Source: Liolophura sinensis
Taxonomy: Eukaryota; Mollusca; Polyplacophora; Chitonida; Chitonidae
Direction of reading: 5' to 3'
Length of the DNA: 64,000 nucleotides
Assembly (NCBI RefSeq): GCF_032854445.1
Contig: NC_088300.1
Span: 65,386,984-65,450,983, forward strand
Made by a program: the position numbers and the translations under genes. This document shows, piece by piece, positions 39,765 to 52,806 of the stretch. The notes under the pieces are model-generated. The model did no database searches, was not told the origin of the DNA, and was given only the letters and a program-made list of their open reading frames with translations. Within the stretch, counting starts at the first letter, position 1. The number at the start of each line of letters is the position of its first letter.

Positions 39765-41763
39765 TCTTTTCAACATTATAAACGACTGATAACTGCTTCT
39801 TTTGCATGATTCTGGCCTCATTTCGTGCTTAAAATACTTTTTTAGTTCTGGTGGTTTTGTATTGAGCATCGTTTTGAGAATTGGCCTCACGACTATTGAC
39901 CTGGGACGTCCATTTTCTTTGCCGGCTTGTTTACGCATGTCTGTTTCGTCGCAATGATTTCTACGAACGCAAGTATGTGTTCACAGTTGACGTCAAGAGC
40001 TATTCCAACATTCAGTGTCGTGATCAGAGTTGGAAAAACTTCCTATGACATCGAAGGCCCTAAACTCCGAAAGTATGGCCCATAGATCCCAACTTAAAAT
40101 TCAAATGTTTTAACGCCTTTAACTCTATTTAAAAAATGGAGAAAAAAAATAAATGAAACCATATTTATGCATAGTTTTATGTGGTCTATTTAGTGATGCC
40201 TACCTCGATATTTTTCCTTTAAAGAGCTTTTGATTCAGCTTGCATGTATAGATCACCCAGAGCGTTCAAGTTCTGCAGCCGCCTGAATACATGCAGTATT
40301 TACAAACTTGATTGCTGAACTTACCATTGAAATAATAAAAAAAAACTTTTGTTACAGGCCAATGTTTTTGTGTTGTCTCGGAATGGGTGTCTTAATTGTA
40401 GACACGTAAGACAATCCTCTGCACTAACATAGGTGTGGCTCTTCATAGACAGCGCCTGCGCAGCAGACTCTGTAGGTCGTGAACGAGACTGAGCCCACAT
40501 CTCTTCAGCTTTCTCCCCGGAAGTGGTACGCAGGAAGCCTTGGTGAGGCGATTATGCACGCGGCAATATCCCTTCGTCTACATATAACAAGCGGACCTAA
40601 CTGTTTACCCGCAAGCGTTCTTAATTTATCCACTAATACTCGTGCGATATCTTGGGTTCCGACTACCTGGCTTTGGTATTGCCTTTAAACAAAGAATGCC
40701 ATATGTTGGGTTAATTAGAAATCTGTCGTGTTCTTATAGAGGCTCATACATTTAACCGCTAATCGTTATCAGTGCAGCGTTTGGGAAGTCAGTATGGCAA
40801 CGTTAAACTAAAATAAAACACCGATAACATGACGCTTAGGTCATTTTACCAAAATAAAACTGCGTGGCCATGGTTTCGTGAGCGGAACGAATGCTCTTTC
40901 TTCACAGAAAAAATGTCAGAAAGCAGCCATTTATATAGCTACTTATTTCACAGTATGTTCGAAACTAGTTTCCTCATAAAAAAATGAAATGTGTAAACTC
41001 TTTATGTAAAGATTCAATATCAGTGACAATTACAATACTGTAGTTATATACATAATTAGCCTATGTTTGGTAGTACACTTCTGCTACACATATACTTAAA
41101 ATTATCTGATCTGTACGTTTGACTTTGCTGTTATTAGAACCTTAAAGGTAGGAGCATTTCTTTCCTATGATCGATTCGAGCCACTAGCAACGTCTTTCAC
41201 GTGTTCAACTGGCGCAACACCAGAATAAATCTTGGAATTGTTTTCCTGTGCAACGCTCAAGTGTTCCTCAAACACATCCCACTCAGGACCTGACTGGCGG
41301 CAGAAGGGATAGCGGATCTACATGGCCGGAAGGTCCCTGCCTACATCTGCCGGGAGGAAGTCAAATTACACAGGACCACATCCACGACGATCTGTCAAAG
41401 TTTGTTACCTTTTTGTCGACTCCTGCAGGCCCATGCGCACCTTTATCGATCACCTTAAGTGCCACAATGAGTATAATTCAAATCTCTTTCCATACTTTAT
41501 TTATGTCATCGTTAAGCACGCTAGTAATTGAGCCTGAGATGAATGTGCGAGCTGTCTACGGCGAAGCATTGGACTTAATTGTTGACGTCGAGTCAGGCAG
41601 GTTCGAAGACGTGCATGAGCTTTGTTTTTGGCATATTTGGACCCTTTTATATTTCTTCCATAAGGACTTGTGAGATCAAAATTGAAGTCAAAGGAAAGTG
41701 TGCCTCAGGGTTTTGCAGCCAGCGTATGTAGCTTTACAGTGGTCTGTCCTTTAAAAGGCATAC

Positions 41764-41911
41764 CTGACGTGCGTGAAACCCTTGAAGAGAGTTGCCCATG
41801 ATGGTCCGGTTACAGTTCTTGACATCTCGAGCATCGGCACAGCCAAACCCTCCTCCACACACACACCTAGCTGATCTTTAATCATATCGTATAGATCTGC
41901 AGCTCGCATGT
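41764..41911 (-). other. weak internal exon candidate
   Basis: 148 bp on the minus strand bounded by a TTATCTCAG acceptor and a GTCAG|GTATGC donor. One frame is open throughout (about 48 codons, starting MRAADLYDMIKD). A second frame in its right part reads as a Cys-rich segment (CVCGGGFGC...). No neighbouring exon was found that would fix the phase, and no family is recognised. A chance open frame with chance splice sites is quite possible. Confidence 0.18.
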
Positions 41912-44286
41912 CTGAGATAATGTACCTTAAATAGAAAAGTTCGTACTTAAAATCTGAATGACAACGGCTTGGCCAATCGGTTGAGGAAAAAAAGTATCTA
42001 CCGTTAAATGAAGGATTCGTCAACATGCATTAAGTCATTAGTGTGGCTTTGTTGTAGCCGACGACAGGTGAGTAGCAGAGATCGATCCGTGAACAAATCG
42101 CCGCCGGGGCCGCTAAATTGAGCTTCTATGAAATCTAAATGTTCTCCAAACAGAGAGAAACTTTTCATATTGTAACCTATACCCGGCTTTCTGGTAGGCT
42201 GTCAGGGACATCGTGGCAAAAGAAAGGAAAATCCATTTTGTGCCGGGACATACGTATATGCGTGTATTTGTTCAAAGCGTTTGTGTACCTGCGTGGATGA
42301 ATTAGAAAGCATTTAGTAACTGGGGTCAGAGAGACAAAAGCCAGTGAGCAGAGAGAAAGAGTGTACCTGAGAAAACTAATCCGCTAATAAAGTTGCTGTT
42401 TACCAGGATGTCGCTGTCTCTTGTTAAAGAAAGCCTTGTCTGTGTCACAGTATACAAGGAGGAGCTATGCGCCATGACATTTGACCTTCTTTGATTTCTA
42501 CATCAATACTAACTCCTTCACAAAAGAGCTCCAGTTTCCATTAGATGCTGTTGATTTACCTCATGTATCTGATCTCCTTTGTTACAGTTGTGTCGCGTCT
42601 TCCCATAAACTTTTAAAAATACTAACAAATTCTCTTTTCCTCCAATTAATGTTTGAACATCAATCACTGCATTTCAAGAACTTTATTTATCATGAAAAAT
42701 ATTGCTTTTTTCACAGTATACTTTTCTAGGTGAATTATGTTGTTGTATAAGAGGCTATGTCATTGAATTATGTATATGCTTTTATATTAATCGACGGAAA
42801 TATTGGATTGGTCTATGTTTTCCAGTGTTTCACTACATACTTGTTCACCATTGTAACTGTTATAACAATAACACCAACAGCAACGCCCGTAGATGAGGAC
42901 AGAGAGCAATGCAGAGCGGTGCAATATGGTACAGTCTTCATACAGCGATAGGGATTAGTTTCCTTCGCTTCCTTCTCTTCTTTGCGCGTAAATGTCATCA
43001 AAAGTGAAATGCACCATTTTATTTCACTTTCTTTGGGCTTTTTTCTATTCGCAAAACGGCTTCAGCAATACTCACAATTATTCCAATCCGACGCGAACCA
43101 AATGTTCACTAGGCTTCTTTTAGAGGCATTTAGGAGCTGGGGTGGTATAGATTGACAGACATTACTTATGGATAACAACTCCTGGATTTATTGTGTTGGT
43201 GACGTTTGGATATAGGTTCTTACATCGTTATTAAACCATATGAACATACAGTCAATCCAAATATACACTATTCTACTTGGCTATCATGACAAATTGTCAT
43301 GATTAGCCGGTAAAATCGGGCCTCTATGTTAGTTTAGCTTCGTTAGGGTTTTGTTCAAACTGTGCGCTGGGAGCGAAAGAAAAATGCGGTATTGTCAACT
43401 GCTACAATATATTTACTAAACGCCACTGGAATTACTCACAAATGCTGTGTTGTCATCACATTTAATAAACACCTACACGAAAACAGTGCAAGGGAACCGA
43501 ACCGTGGGACTCCAGCAGAGTTCACCAGCAGAATCCTGGTTTACACAGGCGTATAAAACCATAACTTAATGCTTAAGGATAGTCCTTTGGTAAATGCCGC
43601 AAAACCATAAACAACCCGGCAGTCTCCTGACCAGCAAGCGAGATGAATTTTATTTTGACAGCTTTAGTTATCTTTCGTGCCTATATCAAGAAGTACTGCA
43701 GCGTTGGTAACATATACACGTCTGTTCACCTCTGCATGGCATTTGCATTGGTAAGACACTGAATATCCAGAAGCATATGAATGTTGGTAAAATATATCTT
43801 CCCTTCTGACCTTTGCATTTGAAAGATCTTGTTCATTTTAGGATTTCAAGATATCATCGTGATAAAAGTAAATGCAAACCGTTTCCCTTGAGCACGTTCG
43901 GAGAGTTGGAGAGCTGATGTGTTACAATTAGTGGAAAATGTTGTCTCAGGGGAGGTAACTTATGTTTCTACCTATCTAGTTTTCACACATAGCGTAATCC
44001 TATATGGCGATGAAACTCCAACGGCAAAATGGACCAAATACGAAACGACTTTCTAATAAACGTCAGTACTTTGTGAATACGTCATTCTGTGATTCTTTGT
44101 TAAGGTCACATGTTTTTTTTTTCATTGCCTAATGGTACAAAGTCCTATCTTACACGGGCAAATTTTCCACATGAATTGCAATGCATTAGTGCAATGCATT
44201 GGACCCTATCTTAACCAAAAACGACAATAGGCTCCAGCCATTTAGCTTTCGGACAAAGTGAATAATTTTGATATGGTAAGTTCCAT

Positions 44287-44517
44287 AGTGTCATAGTTGT
44301 AAAACGATTACAGGTTGTCGGTGAAATCGGACGTCTTGTTAATGTACAGCAGACAGAGGTTTATTCAAATTTTTAAATATGCTTAATTGGTAGTAAACAG
44401 AAGCAACCACACCAGTGTCATAGTTGTAAAACGATTACAGGTTGTCGGTGAAATCGGAAGTCTTCTTAATTTACAGCAGATAGAATTTTATTCAAATTTT
44501 TAAATATGCTTAATCGG
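44287..44517 (+). repeat. tandem duplication, 104-bp copies at 127-bp spacing
   Basis: Copies at 44287-44390 and 44414-44517 start with AGTGTCATAGTTGTAAAACG and end with AAATATGCTTAAT(T/C)GG, differing at only a few positions. A 23-bp spacer separates them. Confidence 0.95.
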
Positions 44518-45059
44518 CACTGGTCTAGAATGAGGTCTACTCAAAATTTGCTGTGTTGTCATCTTGTAACCTAACGGTAAGAGGAACAATTAGGAAGAAA
44601 TTGCTCACTAGACAGCTTTGATTCCGGTTTCATTATGTAAGTGCAAATATAGTTATGAAAAAAGAATAAAATGTAACTAGAACTGCATGCAGTTATACGG
44701 CTTCCAAGCGGTCTGTAGGCCTACACACTGTTTTTAGGGTTTGCTCCAGTGCGAATTTGTTTCATGCCCTCTCCACGACATTTGAAACTATCAATTCTAT
44801 GCTCTGAAGACCCCAGGTTTTCTGATACGAGTGAAAACTGACGTAATCCGTGTAAGACAATGAACTCTGCGTACCAGCAAAATATCTCGGCAAACGAGAA
44901 CAAATTTTCAACTGGAGGTTTGCCTTCATTAACATATAGGGCCTACAAAACTTACACAAAAGCAGTTTGCCTATTACCAAGTCTCGGATTTCCAACGAAA
45001 TAAAAACTACATCAGCAATACCTGGCGTCAGGATTTCCCGTAAGTAAGCTATAAATGGT

Positions 45060-45196
45060 CCCGTTTCGTTCAGTCACAGTAAAGTTTACAACCGCCTTTC
45101 CGTTTCGTTCAGTCACAGTAAGTTTACAACAGTCTTCCCGTTCCGTTCAGTTACAGTAAAGTTTACAACAGTCTTCCCGTTTGGCAGTTCAGTTTT
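45060..45196 (+). repeat. ~39-bp tandem repeat, three copies plus a partial
   Basis: Units begin near 45060, 45100, 45138 and 45177 with CCGTTTCGTTCAGTCACAGT-type sequence and end in TTTACAACAGTCTTC. The last is cut after CCCGTTTGGCAGTTCAG. Confidence 0.92.
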
Positions 45197-46354
45197 AGAT
45201 GGTGTTAACTAGCCATGTGAATCAGATTTGTGAGCTCTTTCAGCAGAGGTGGTAGACGGAAGGCTACGGGCCCCTGCATGAAGAGGGCATCTATCTCAGA
45301 CTACGGCAATGTACCAGTCATAAAGCAGTATAATGTCGATGGTATGATAAAACAAACAACCGTTCTTAAATTAAGTATAGACAAGGTAAATACCCCTAAC
45401 TGCAGTATCAGCTATACAAGCTAATACAACTGACAGTGATGTAACCTCGCACTCCGAACAGAAGTCCACACTTCTGTTTTAAAACAGGTTATATTTGGGT
45501 TGAGAATATAGTTAAGCCCAATCATAACCATTTCGGATACTGAAGAACTTAGGTTAGGGAACAATGACATAAGCGCTATGGGTGAGAGCTCTAAGCATAG
45601 TTTCATGAGTGAAAAACAGTGAATATAACAAGTTTTTTTAACGCATTTTTAAAAAAATGTAGGTCTGTAGTTGATCTTTCTGATGACCTATGTTCAGCTT
45701 CACAAAATGACATAAAACAAATATTATGCGAGCTTTAATTGCAATTTACAGGAAAACTGCCCATCGTAGGAAAAGGATACAACCAGACTCGTCTTCAGCA
45801 GGACAGACTACAACTAACTGCTATCTAGGTGTTTCCGTAGTCAAAGAAAAAAAGACGTGTTTTTTTTTTTTAAATTTCAGTATTTCTCCAATCTGGCGGC
45901 TTAGTGAGTCACATATGGGTAAAGTTTTATGTACCAACACATACCTCAAGCGATTTGGTGATGGACTTTCTGAGAAATTGACAGGTGCGACAAGAACAGT
46001 GGGCTTCCAAAGCCTAACAATACCACGGCATGGGTAGTAAAACCAGACCAGTGCCACCTGGAAGAGTTGGCAACGGGCGAAATCTGCTCTCTTGTCAATT
46101 TACCTCAGTTAGTTTTTTATTCTAATAATTCATGTAAAAATGTTTAAACTGTAGCACCACGAATCAAGCACAGTGTGGTAAATATGCAGTGATGTTAACT
46201 GCAAGTTATTAGATATCATTACTCTAGAATTACTCAGAACTTACTCATCACATTTAACAAACAATCACATGAAAACATATACGAAAATCTTAGAGTAGAA
46301 AAATACTGATACTTTTACATATGATGTCAATTGTTATTTTTAAGGAGACCTCTG

Positions 46355-46465
46355 ATTTATATATTTATTTATTTGTATTTTGTTTTGCGCCGAACTCAAG
46401 AATATGTCACTTATACATAATATTTGTCGGCGGCCAGCATTATGGTGGGATGAAATGGGGTAGAA
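46355..46465 (-). mobile_element. SINE family A, degraded
   Basis: In reverse complement it contains CCACCATAATGCTGGCCGCC and ATTCTTGAGTTCGGCG with an AATA end; several substitutions and small insertions show it is old. Confidence 0.7.
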
Positions 46466-47974
46466 CCGTAGAAAAACCATGTTATGGCCCCGAAAATATT
46501 ACAGCCATTTCGATCAACTTGGTCGTTTTAGTCTCATTTTCTACTATAAGGTTTCAGGTTTCATCATCCTGTCCGTGATTTCTTCAGTGTTTCCACAGAT
46601 ACGGGTTGAGTATGAAATGTTATGGGACATGCAACCGTCAACGAATCTAATGTTCCGGGTCACCAATCGTAAAGCCAATTCTGAAAACGACGCTTAATCC
46701 AAACCACCACATATTACACCCACATATTAAGTACGAAATTACGACGGAATCATACAAAGAGAAGCAGTCAACCGCTTGCAGTGAGTATGGAAAGACGCTT
46801 GTAGAAACAATGCGCAGCATTTATTTTTAATAGCCACTGGTAATTGGCACATACGATGATAAGATATATACTATATCCTAATAAGATGACCGTTAAATAC
46901 CCGCAGCCAAAACATTTATAACCAAAATGCCTTGATTGGGAATGCAGAAAAAGGTTAAATGAAAACAAGATTTTGTTGAACAGATGATTGTATACTTCGT
47001 GCCGGAGAATGGTACATGATTCGTTATTGAACGGTTGGCTTCTGGGCGTCACGTGCAGAAGGTATGTATAAGCCTGCGACATTTCATTCTAGATGACCTT
47101 CGTCGAGATGTTTAACCTTGGAATTTGTTTGATGTTGGTTTTTAAGGACACCAATAATAAATACCACGACAATTGCAATTAATATCTTATATAAGCTTTT
47201 GATCAACAGTTACTGTGTGCCCAAGGAGGGCCAAGGCGAACAATTATTCTGAAGTCAGATTTTATATTGTAGCAATTAAATTCTGGCCTCGAAGATCAAA
47301 AGCAAGGTATATGTTAAAATACACTGATACGAAACATGGACTTAAGCGCGACATTTAACTGTTATTGGAATATAAATGTAAAGGAAATACGATTTTGTAA
47401 AGCAGTTAGCAGGAGTGCTGCTGGCCAAAACTATTCCGGTGCTGCTAAATCAAAACATAAAAGTACATAAGCCTTCTAATTATGCAAAATTATTATGACC
47501 TGTTGTATATCTTAAGCGGGCGATGATTTGGCTCAGAGACACAGGCCATTCTAATTTTTCATGTACTAAGTTAATCATGTTAGATGTCACGTCTTTGAAC
47601 GAAAATTGGCTTATGTATTTATTTATTTATCTATGTAATTCGTGCTTGACAATGTACCCAAGGTTTTCGAATGATATCAAGACGAATGAGTGCATGGGGA
47701 TATCACATAAACGCACTTAATCGAAAGGCAAATAAAAACACGCCATCACATTGGTACATAGCTAGTAAACTTGTAGCAGCGGCCACTCGGACACCAAGGG
47801 TACTTTGTAACGATAACCTTAAGTACTCTATTATTATGATGTTTTATTGGACAGCATTTTGCGATGTGTGTATAAAAAGTGGATTCAATGCACGATGAGA
47901 TAGATATTTCCGTTTAAATCAATATGAATACACTGGTCCTAGGTTAAAAAATTCCTATCTGCTTTTCTAAACCA

Positions 47975-48300
47975 TAATATTGATTGGTTGGTTGTTCAAA
48001 TTGTTTGAGGTTTGTTTTAAGGTGCGTTCAACATTATTTTAGTCTCTTTGTTGCCGGTCGATCCCATGCATTGTTCACATATTGATGCTATGCCGAAGAT
48101 ATGTTACGTAGATGCCGCATCACCGCATTTTACCCCGCCTGCCGACCAGCATAACTTATCCACTTATATGGTGAGCTCCAAGCTCAATACCAATATTACC
48201 AAATTGCCTTAACTGGACATGACCCAGTTGGGAATGAACCCGGGCCTTCCGCTTGCGATGCTAGGTGGCCTATGCAGGTTTGACACTCTGTATGCTTAGA
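47975..48300 (-). mobile_element. SINE of a second type, degraded
   Basis: On the minus strand: a tRNA-like head with a B box (GGGTTCATTCCC), preceded by GCAAGCGGAAGGCCC; a middle with AAGTGGATAAGTTATGCTGG; and an end (GTTGAACGCACCTTAAAAC) resembling the 3' end of a common molluscan SINE type. Its body differs from family A. Assignment rests on remembered resemblance to molluscan SINEs. Confidence 0.55.
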
Positions 48301-48565
48301 CATGGATAGTTTGCCTCTAGATATATTCTTGGGAAAATTAATGGTTGTTTCCAAGGACATTAAATTTGTTAGTTCCTTATTTGCAAATGTTGCCCTGCAG
48401 TAAAAACGTCGTTTTATAGGGAGCTCAGTTGGTCCTTGAGCAGTTTAACGTTGGTCTCCACAACACGTAGGCAGAAAGTAAAACATTGCCAAGAGCTGGA
48501 GAACGCATAATAAGAGAACATTTTCCTCTGAAGGGGAAATCTGAGTGAAATGTAATATATTTATC

Positions 48566-48655
48566 TTCGTATTCCATTGGTGTTTTAACGCCGTGCTCAA
48601 GAACTTTTCATTTATACGATAGCGGTCAGAATTAAGGTAGGATAAATCAGAATAT
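48566..48655 (-). mobile_element. SINE family A, short degraded fragment
   Basis: The reverse complement contains TTCTTGAGCACGGCGTTAAAACACCAATGG next to diverged GTATAAATGAAAAG, matching the family A tail. It sits about 270 bp from the second-type SINE in the same orientation. Confidence 0.6.
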
Positions 48656-49803
48656 ACAGCGTAAACTACCGTTCCGCGCCATCTGCCGGACAATCCTCCT
48701 GATTTAAAGTCATTGCCGAACTAATGATGAACTGTTATTGTCTGAAAATAAAAATTAAGTATTAAACAGTTGGGAAAATTAAGCCGATACACTCATCACT
48801 GCAATGGGAACACTTAAGGCCATATATCTTGAAGGCTTTTACCCCTACAGCAAGATGATGTCATATGCCAGTGTATACTGCGCATAAGGTAAGACCACGT
48901 ATAGACTATAGAAAATGTTAGACTACTGGGTGATAAATGGTTACAAATACATACAGGCAAATAGGCAACTACACAGGCAAATATATACTTTGTGCAATTT
49001 TACTTGTGGCGTTAGAAATGGAGTTATCTAGTACAGGAAAGTCATTTATGCTGGATTTTAGTGCAATATACCGGACAAAACGCAGCTTATGGTGATAGTA
49101 AAATTCACAAGTATGTTGGATACTTTGAACATTTTAAGCGAATTTAGTGTCCTGAGGGTCATGGTCACTTCCAAATTTCGTGATGGGGGAGCCAACAGCT
49201 TCAAAACGCAGTTATTTAAATAATGTACATAACCAATCGTTCTTTTCGGCAACCATTTTGTGTGTGTCTGTTTCACAATCTGATTTGGAAAATAACTTTT
49301 GGCAATAAGCTGATTTAAGTTCTGTTTCCCTTCTTGACTGATGCAGCCATTATTTACCCCAAACACACTCACAGACCGGAAGTTACAATGCTCCATGAGA
49401 TTGGAAACATTAAACTTATACCGTCACAGAATTACCAACACCTCGTTTTTTAAACTTGAAATTTGCTTTTCTTCTTGGTAAATTACAAATGTAATAAAAT
49501 ACTAGGCTATACTTACAGATGAATATTTTTATAGGTCAATGGAATTTTATTTAAAAAAAAAACAACTGATTTTTCTGATCTGTTCTAAAAATTGTAAACA
49601 GTTGATCACGGTTTTTGTTTACACACTCGGTGGTTTTAACACATTCATTAAAGGTGCTTAATTAAGTTAATTAATGTAGTGATGGTATTTGATAATTTTG
49701 GCTCTCTCTGTGCAAAAACATATTTAGCATCTAAACATGTCAAAGGAAACCAGTCTATCTACAATGAATAATGAAGACAAACTTAGGAAACAAATGAAAT
49801 ATA

Positions 49804-51570
49804 TTTATTTTCATCTCATATTCACATTCTGTGGTTCACAGCGGCCGACAATAATACAGCGTGTAGAAATGAACATTTAGATAATAGAAAAACCGATTTA
49901 TAACTTTGCATATAATATACAAAAGGTAAGCCTGGATTTACTTGATCTTTTACAGGATAGAACACTTATACTGATGGTGACTCATACTAAGTTACATACA
50001 AAAAGCAAAAAGCAAAAGAATTTTGTTTCATGCTTAAAAAAATGTGAAAACCTGCTTTAAGACAAGTTCAGGGTACAATATAACAGACTTTATAGTAACA
50101 ACAAAATACTTTAATCATAAAAAGCAGTGTTCAGTTTTAAAAAAGTGAATGTATTTTCAGGTATACAAACAGCTAAGTTCAAAATCTAAACAAAAACAGC
50201 CAGTTCTCACAGAAGGCAGTATAGTGGATGATGGTCCATAACACATACCACCACAGAAATAAATGCACAACTGTTATAAATTTTGGGTATTGATGTCTGA
50301 TTAAATAAAAAATTTACAACGATTAATACAAGTCAATTTTAAAATAACTGGCCATAAAATAAATGTTTTGTTTTATGTCTATCAATTTCCCTGTTTACTG
50401 TATATTTTTATAAGTTAAAAATATTTTTAAAAAAGTATCTTAGTGAAAAGAGAATTTATCATCAGGAAAAGCCATCTTTAAAAAAAACAAAAAGCTAGTA
50501 GCATTTTGGGTATGATATTGATCAAACAAGTAATACACCATTAATAAAAGTTGTAAGGAAAAGTCATTTCCTGTATGCACCCCGCCCCAAGGCATGTAGC
50601 AGATGTCCATCTATCAAAACAACATGATGTAATGGGCTTTTTTGTCAGCTCTGTAAGCCAGCTTTCCTCACCCTAGAGCATCAAAAACACAAATGTTTAA
50701 ACTAGTTATCATATTAGCTAGAATGTTCGTTTTACAGAAAGGGAAGAATATCAAATCATAAACACATAAGGAAAACAACATTACAAAACAGATACACTAC
50801 TTTAGGTGTTGGTGAAGAACTACACATTTCACAATGAAAGTTTTACAAACTTTAATGGCAATACCTACGTCTGTTTCTGCTATTAGCTCTGACTCCTGCT
50901 TCTACTATGTGGCGAACTTCACCGGCAATCACGACCTGCTCAGCTTTGTTCATACTACTCTATCACTGTTGTGTTACTTCAAGGCCACTTTCCACTTCAT
51001 ACACCTATTAATACAGAAACAAAAGGTCAAGGTCAAGGTAGGTAATCATTATGGTAAATGTCTACTTGTAATAATGTGTCAGAGTAATTTATTTTAGCAT
51101 TAAAAAACACTAGGACACAGAAAACAATGTCCATCTGTGAGGATATTAAACAACCAAAACAGTGACAAAAGTGTTTATTAAAACTACCGAGAAAACAGCA
51201 ATGCGTCCTTCACTCTGATGGGTGCCATAATATAAGAATAATGTGACAAGCTGAAACACTTGAGCTTTGGAATGAAAACAGCTATTTTTTCCACAATCCA
51301 TCATTTAGAACTGTTCATAAATTGACACGTGTAACTACGCCCATAGAAGTGTATTACATAATACTACGGAAACATTTCAAACCACTAATCTAGTTAAGAA
51401 CATATATAATAACAGAATTCAGATACTCACTTCATTGCCTCTGTCAGTGTGATCAGATCAAAAGGTAGGTAAAGTTTCCGTAGCACTGTTGCCCATCTGT
51501 GCCCCCACGACATCATTGTTTAGGTTAGGATTCAGCAGGTGAAATTCCATTTTAACCAGCAAACATGCAA
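49804..51570 (-). other. possible minus-strand transcript (3' region and splice signals)
   Basis: On the minus strand there is an AATAAA at 49809..49804, followed within about 15-30 bases by U/GU-rich sequence typical of a cleavage site. Upstream are a pyrimidine-rich stretch ending in AATAG near 51009 (acceptor-like) and a GAA|GTGAGT donor near 51432. Only very short frames span these: one of 30 codons starting at an ATG near 51555 and ending before the donor, and one of 38 codons if the two sites are joined. This would suit a non-coding RNA or the tail of a gene, but chance is not excluded. Confidence 0.2.
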
Positions 51571-52650
51571 CACAATGTTACAGAATGTAATAGATATGTT
51601 TCCATCAGTGTCAAGGAATACTGTTATGTTATTAAATTGTTTTCATTTGCAGTTTTGATATAGGTTCTCCGTGCCAGTTACATTGTAATTAAAGACAATG
51701 TATCCTCTTAACACATTATGTGGAATGTATTTCTTATTAAGTGGGTTTTTTTCATTTGTGTTGACCCACAGTAATTCTAATTAAATAATTTTTTAAATTT
51801 CCCTTCTACAAACTACTTACTACTTAAGTAAGCCAGGCATATATAGAAAACATCTCCACAGAGCTGGGTGTAATGACAACTGACACACGTACATGACCAT
51901 CAAATACAAACACCTTTAAAGAATGTTTATTTGTTTGTTTGGTATAAATGTGTTTGTAATTTATCAACTGTAGGCGCAGAAAGCCAAATAGTAAGCATTG
52001 AAAAAGAAGAGTTGATCACATGCAGGTGGCAAAATTCGTGGCCACAATCAAGCAGGCAAAGTCTGAAAGGCGATTAATAAAAATGTAATCAACCGCTTGA
52101 TATAAATGTTTACAGAAGTTCGGAGTTATTATTTGAAGCAGCAACTAAAAGGACAGATCTGTACTAAACACTGTTTTCTTCTTCGGGATTCGTAGATTAC
52201 AATAACAACCCGTCCTTTTTGGCTGGAGAAGTGAAGACCATTTACCATTTCATGTTTCCCTTATGCACCATTTAACAGCAGTTTTTCATCAACGATGATA
52301 TCACCACCTGTTGTCTTTCGATGTCATGTTGTAGAAAACTGAGAAATAAGGTAAAGGCTAACTGAAGAGAGCAGTACAATAAGACGTTCTATGTAAGCGC
52401 CCGATCTAGCGCCGCTAAAAGATTGGTGAGCAAAGGGCAAGGGTCACTGACATCCAAGCCGCGATACCACATGGACGTGTTGTTATAGATTAGATAACAT
52501 CTCTTATGGTCTCTGGAAATGAAGAATTGAGTCGTAGGGTAGCGGCCAAGGGACGGAGGAATAGAGAGAATACTTTTTTTTACAATATATTCGACCGGAT
52601 CCGAGGCTAAAACCACACACATAAAACATCAGCGAGAATTTTGACGAAGC

Positions 52651-52806
52651 TATTTATTTCTTTACTCAAGAATATTTCACTTATACGACGGCGGCCAGCA
52701 TTATGGTGGGAGGAAACCGGACAGAGCCAGGGGGAAAAACACGACTATCCACAGTTGCTGGCCGACCTTCCCATGTACGGCATGAGTTGGACTTGAACTC
52801 ACAACA
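52651..52806 (-). mobile_element. SINE family A, near-complete with tail deletion
   Basis: The reverse complement runs from the B box (GAGTTCAAGTCC) through the body (CATGGGAAGGTCGGCCAGCA) to TATTCTTGAGTA, then jumps straight to AAATAAATA. The 'CGGCGTAAAACACCAATC' part is deleted. Confidence 0.85.

Larger units (their letters stand above)
26979..41763. other. intergenic, no recognisable gene
   Basis: About 15 kb of intergenic sequence. Apart from SINE fragments (30628, 39641), a hairpin (31204-31240), a palindrome (37699-37724) and the regulatory candidates near 34-36 kb, I see only short open frames without domain features. A GC-richer patch at 38,000-38,420 carries open frames on both strands (listed separately). 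A 141-codon frame at 41248-41673, starting without ATG, lies in a GC-richer patch and matches nothing known. Confidence 0.5.

Noticed and set aside
41248-41673. 141-codon open frame
   Set aside because: No ATG start, no recognisable domain, and a competing frame over the same bases; kept only as a note on a GC-richer patch.
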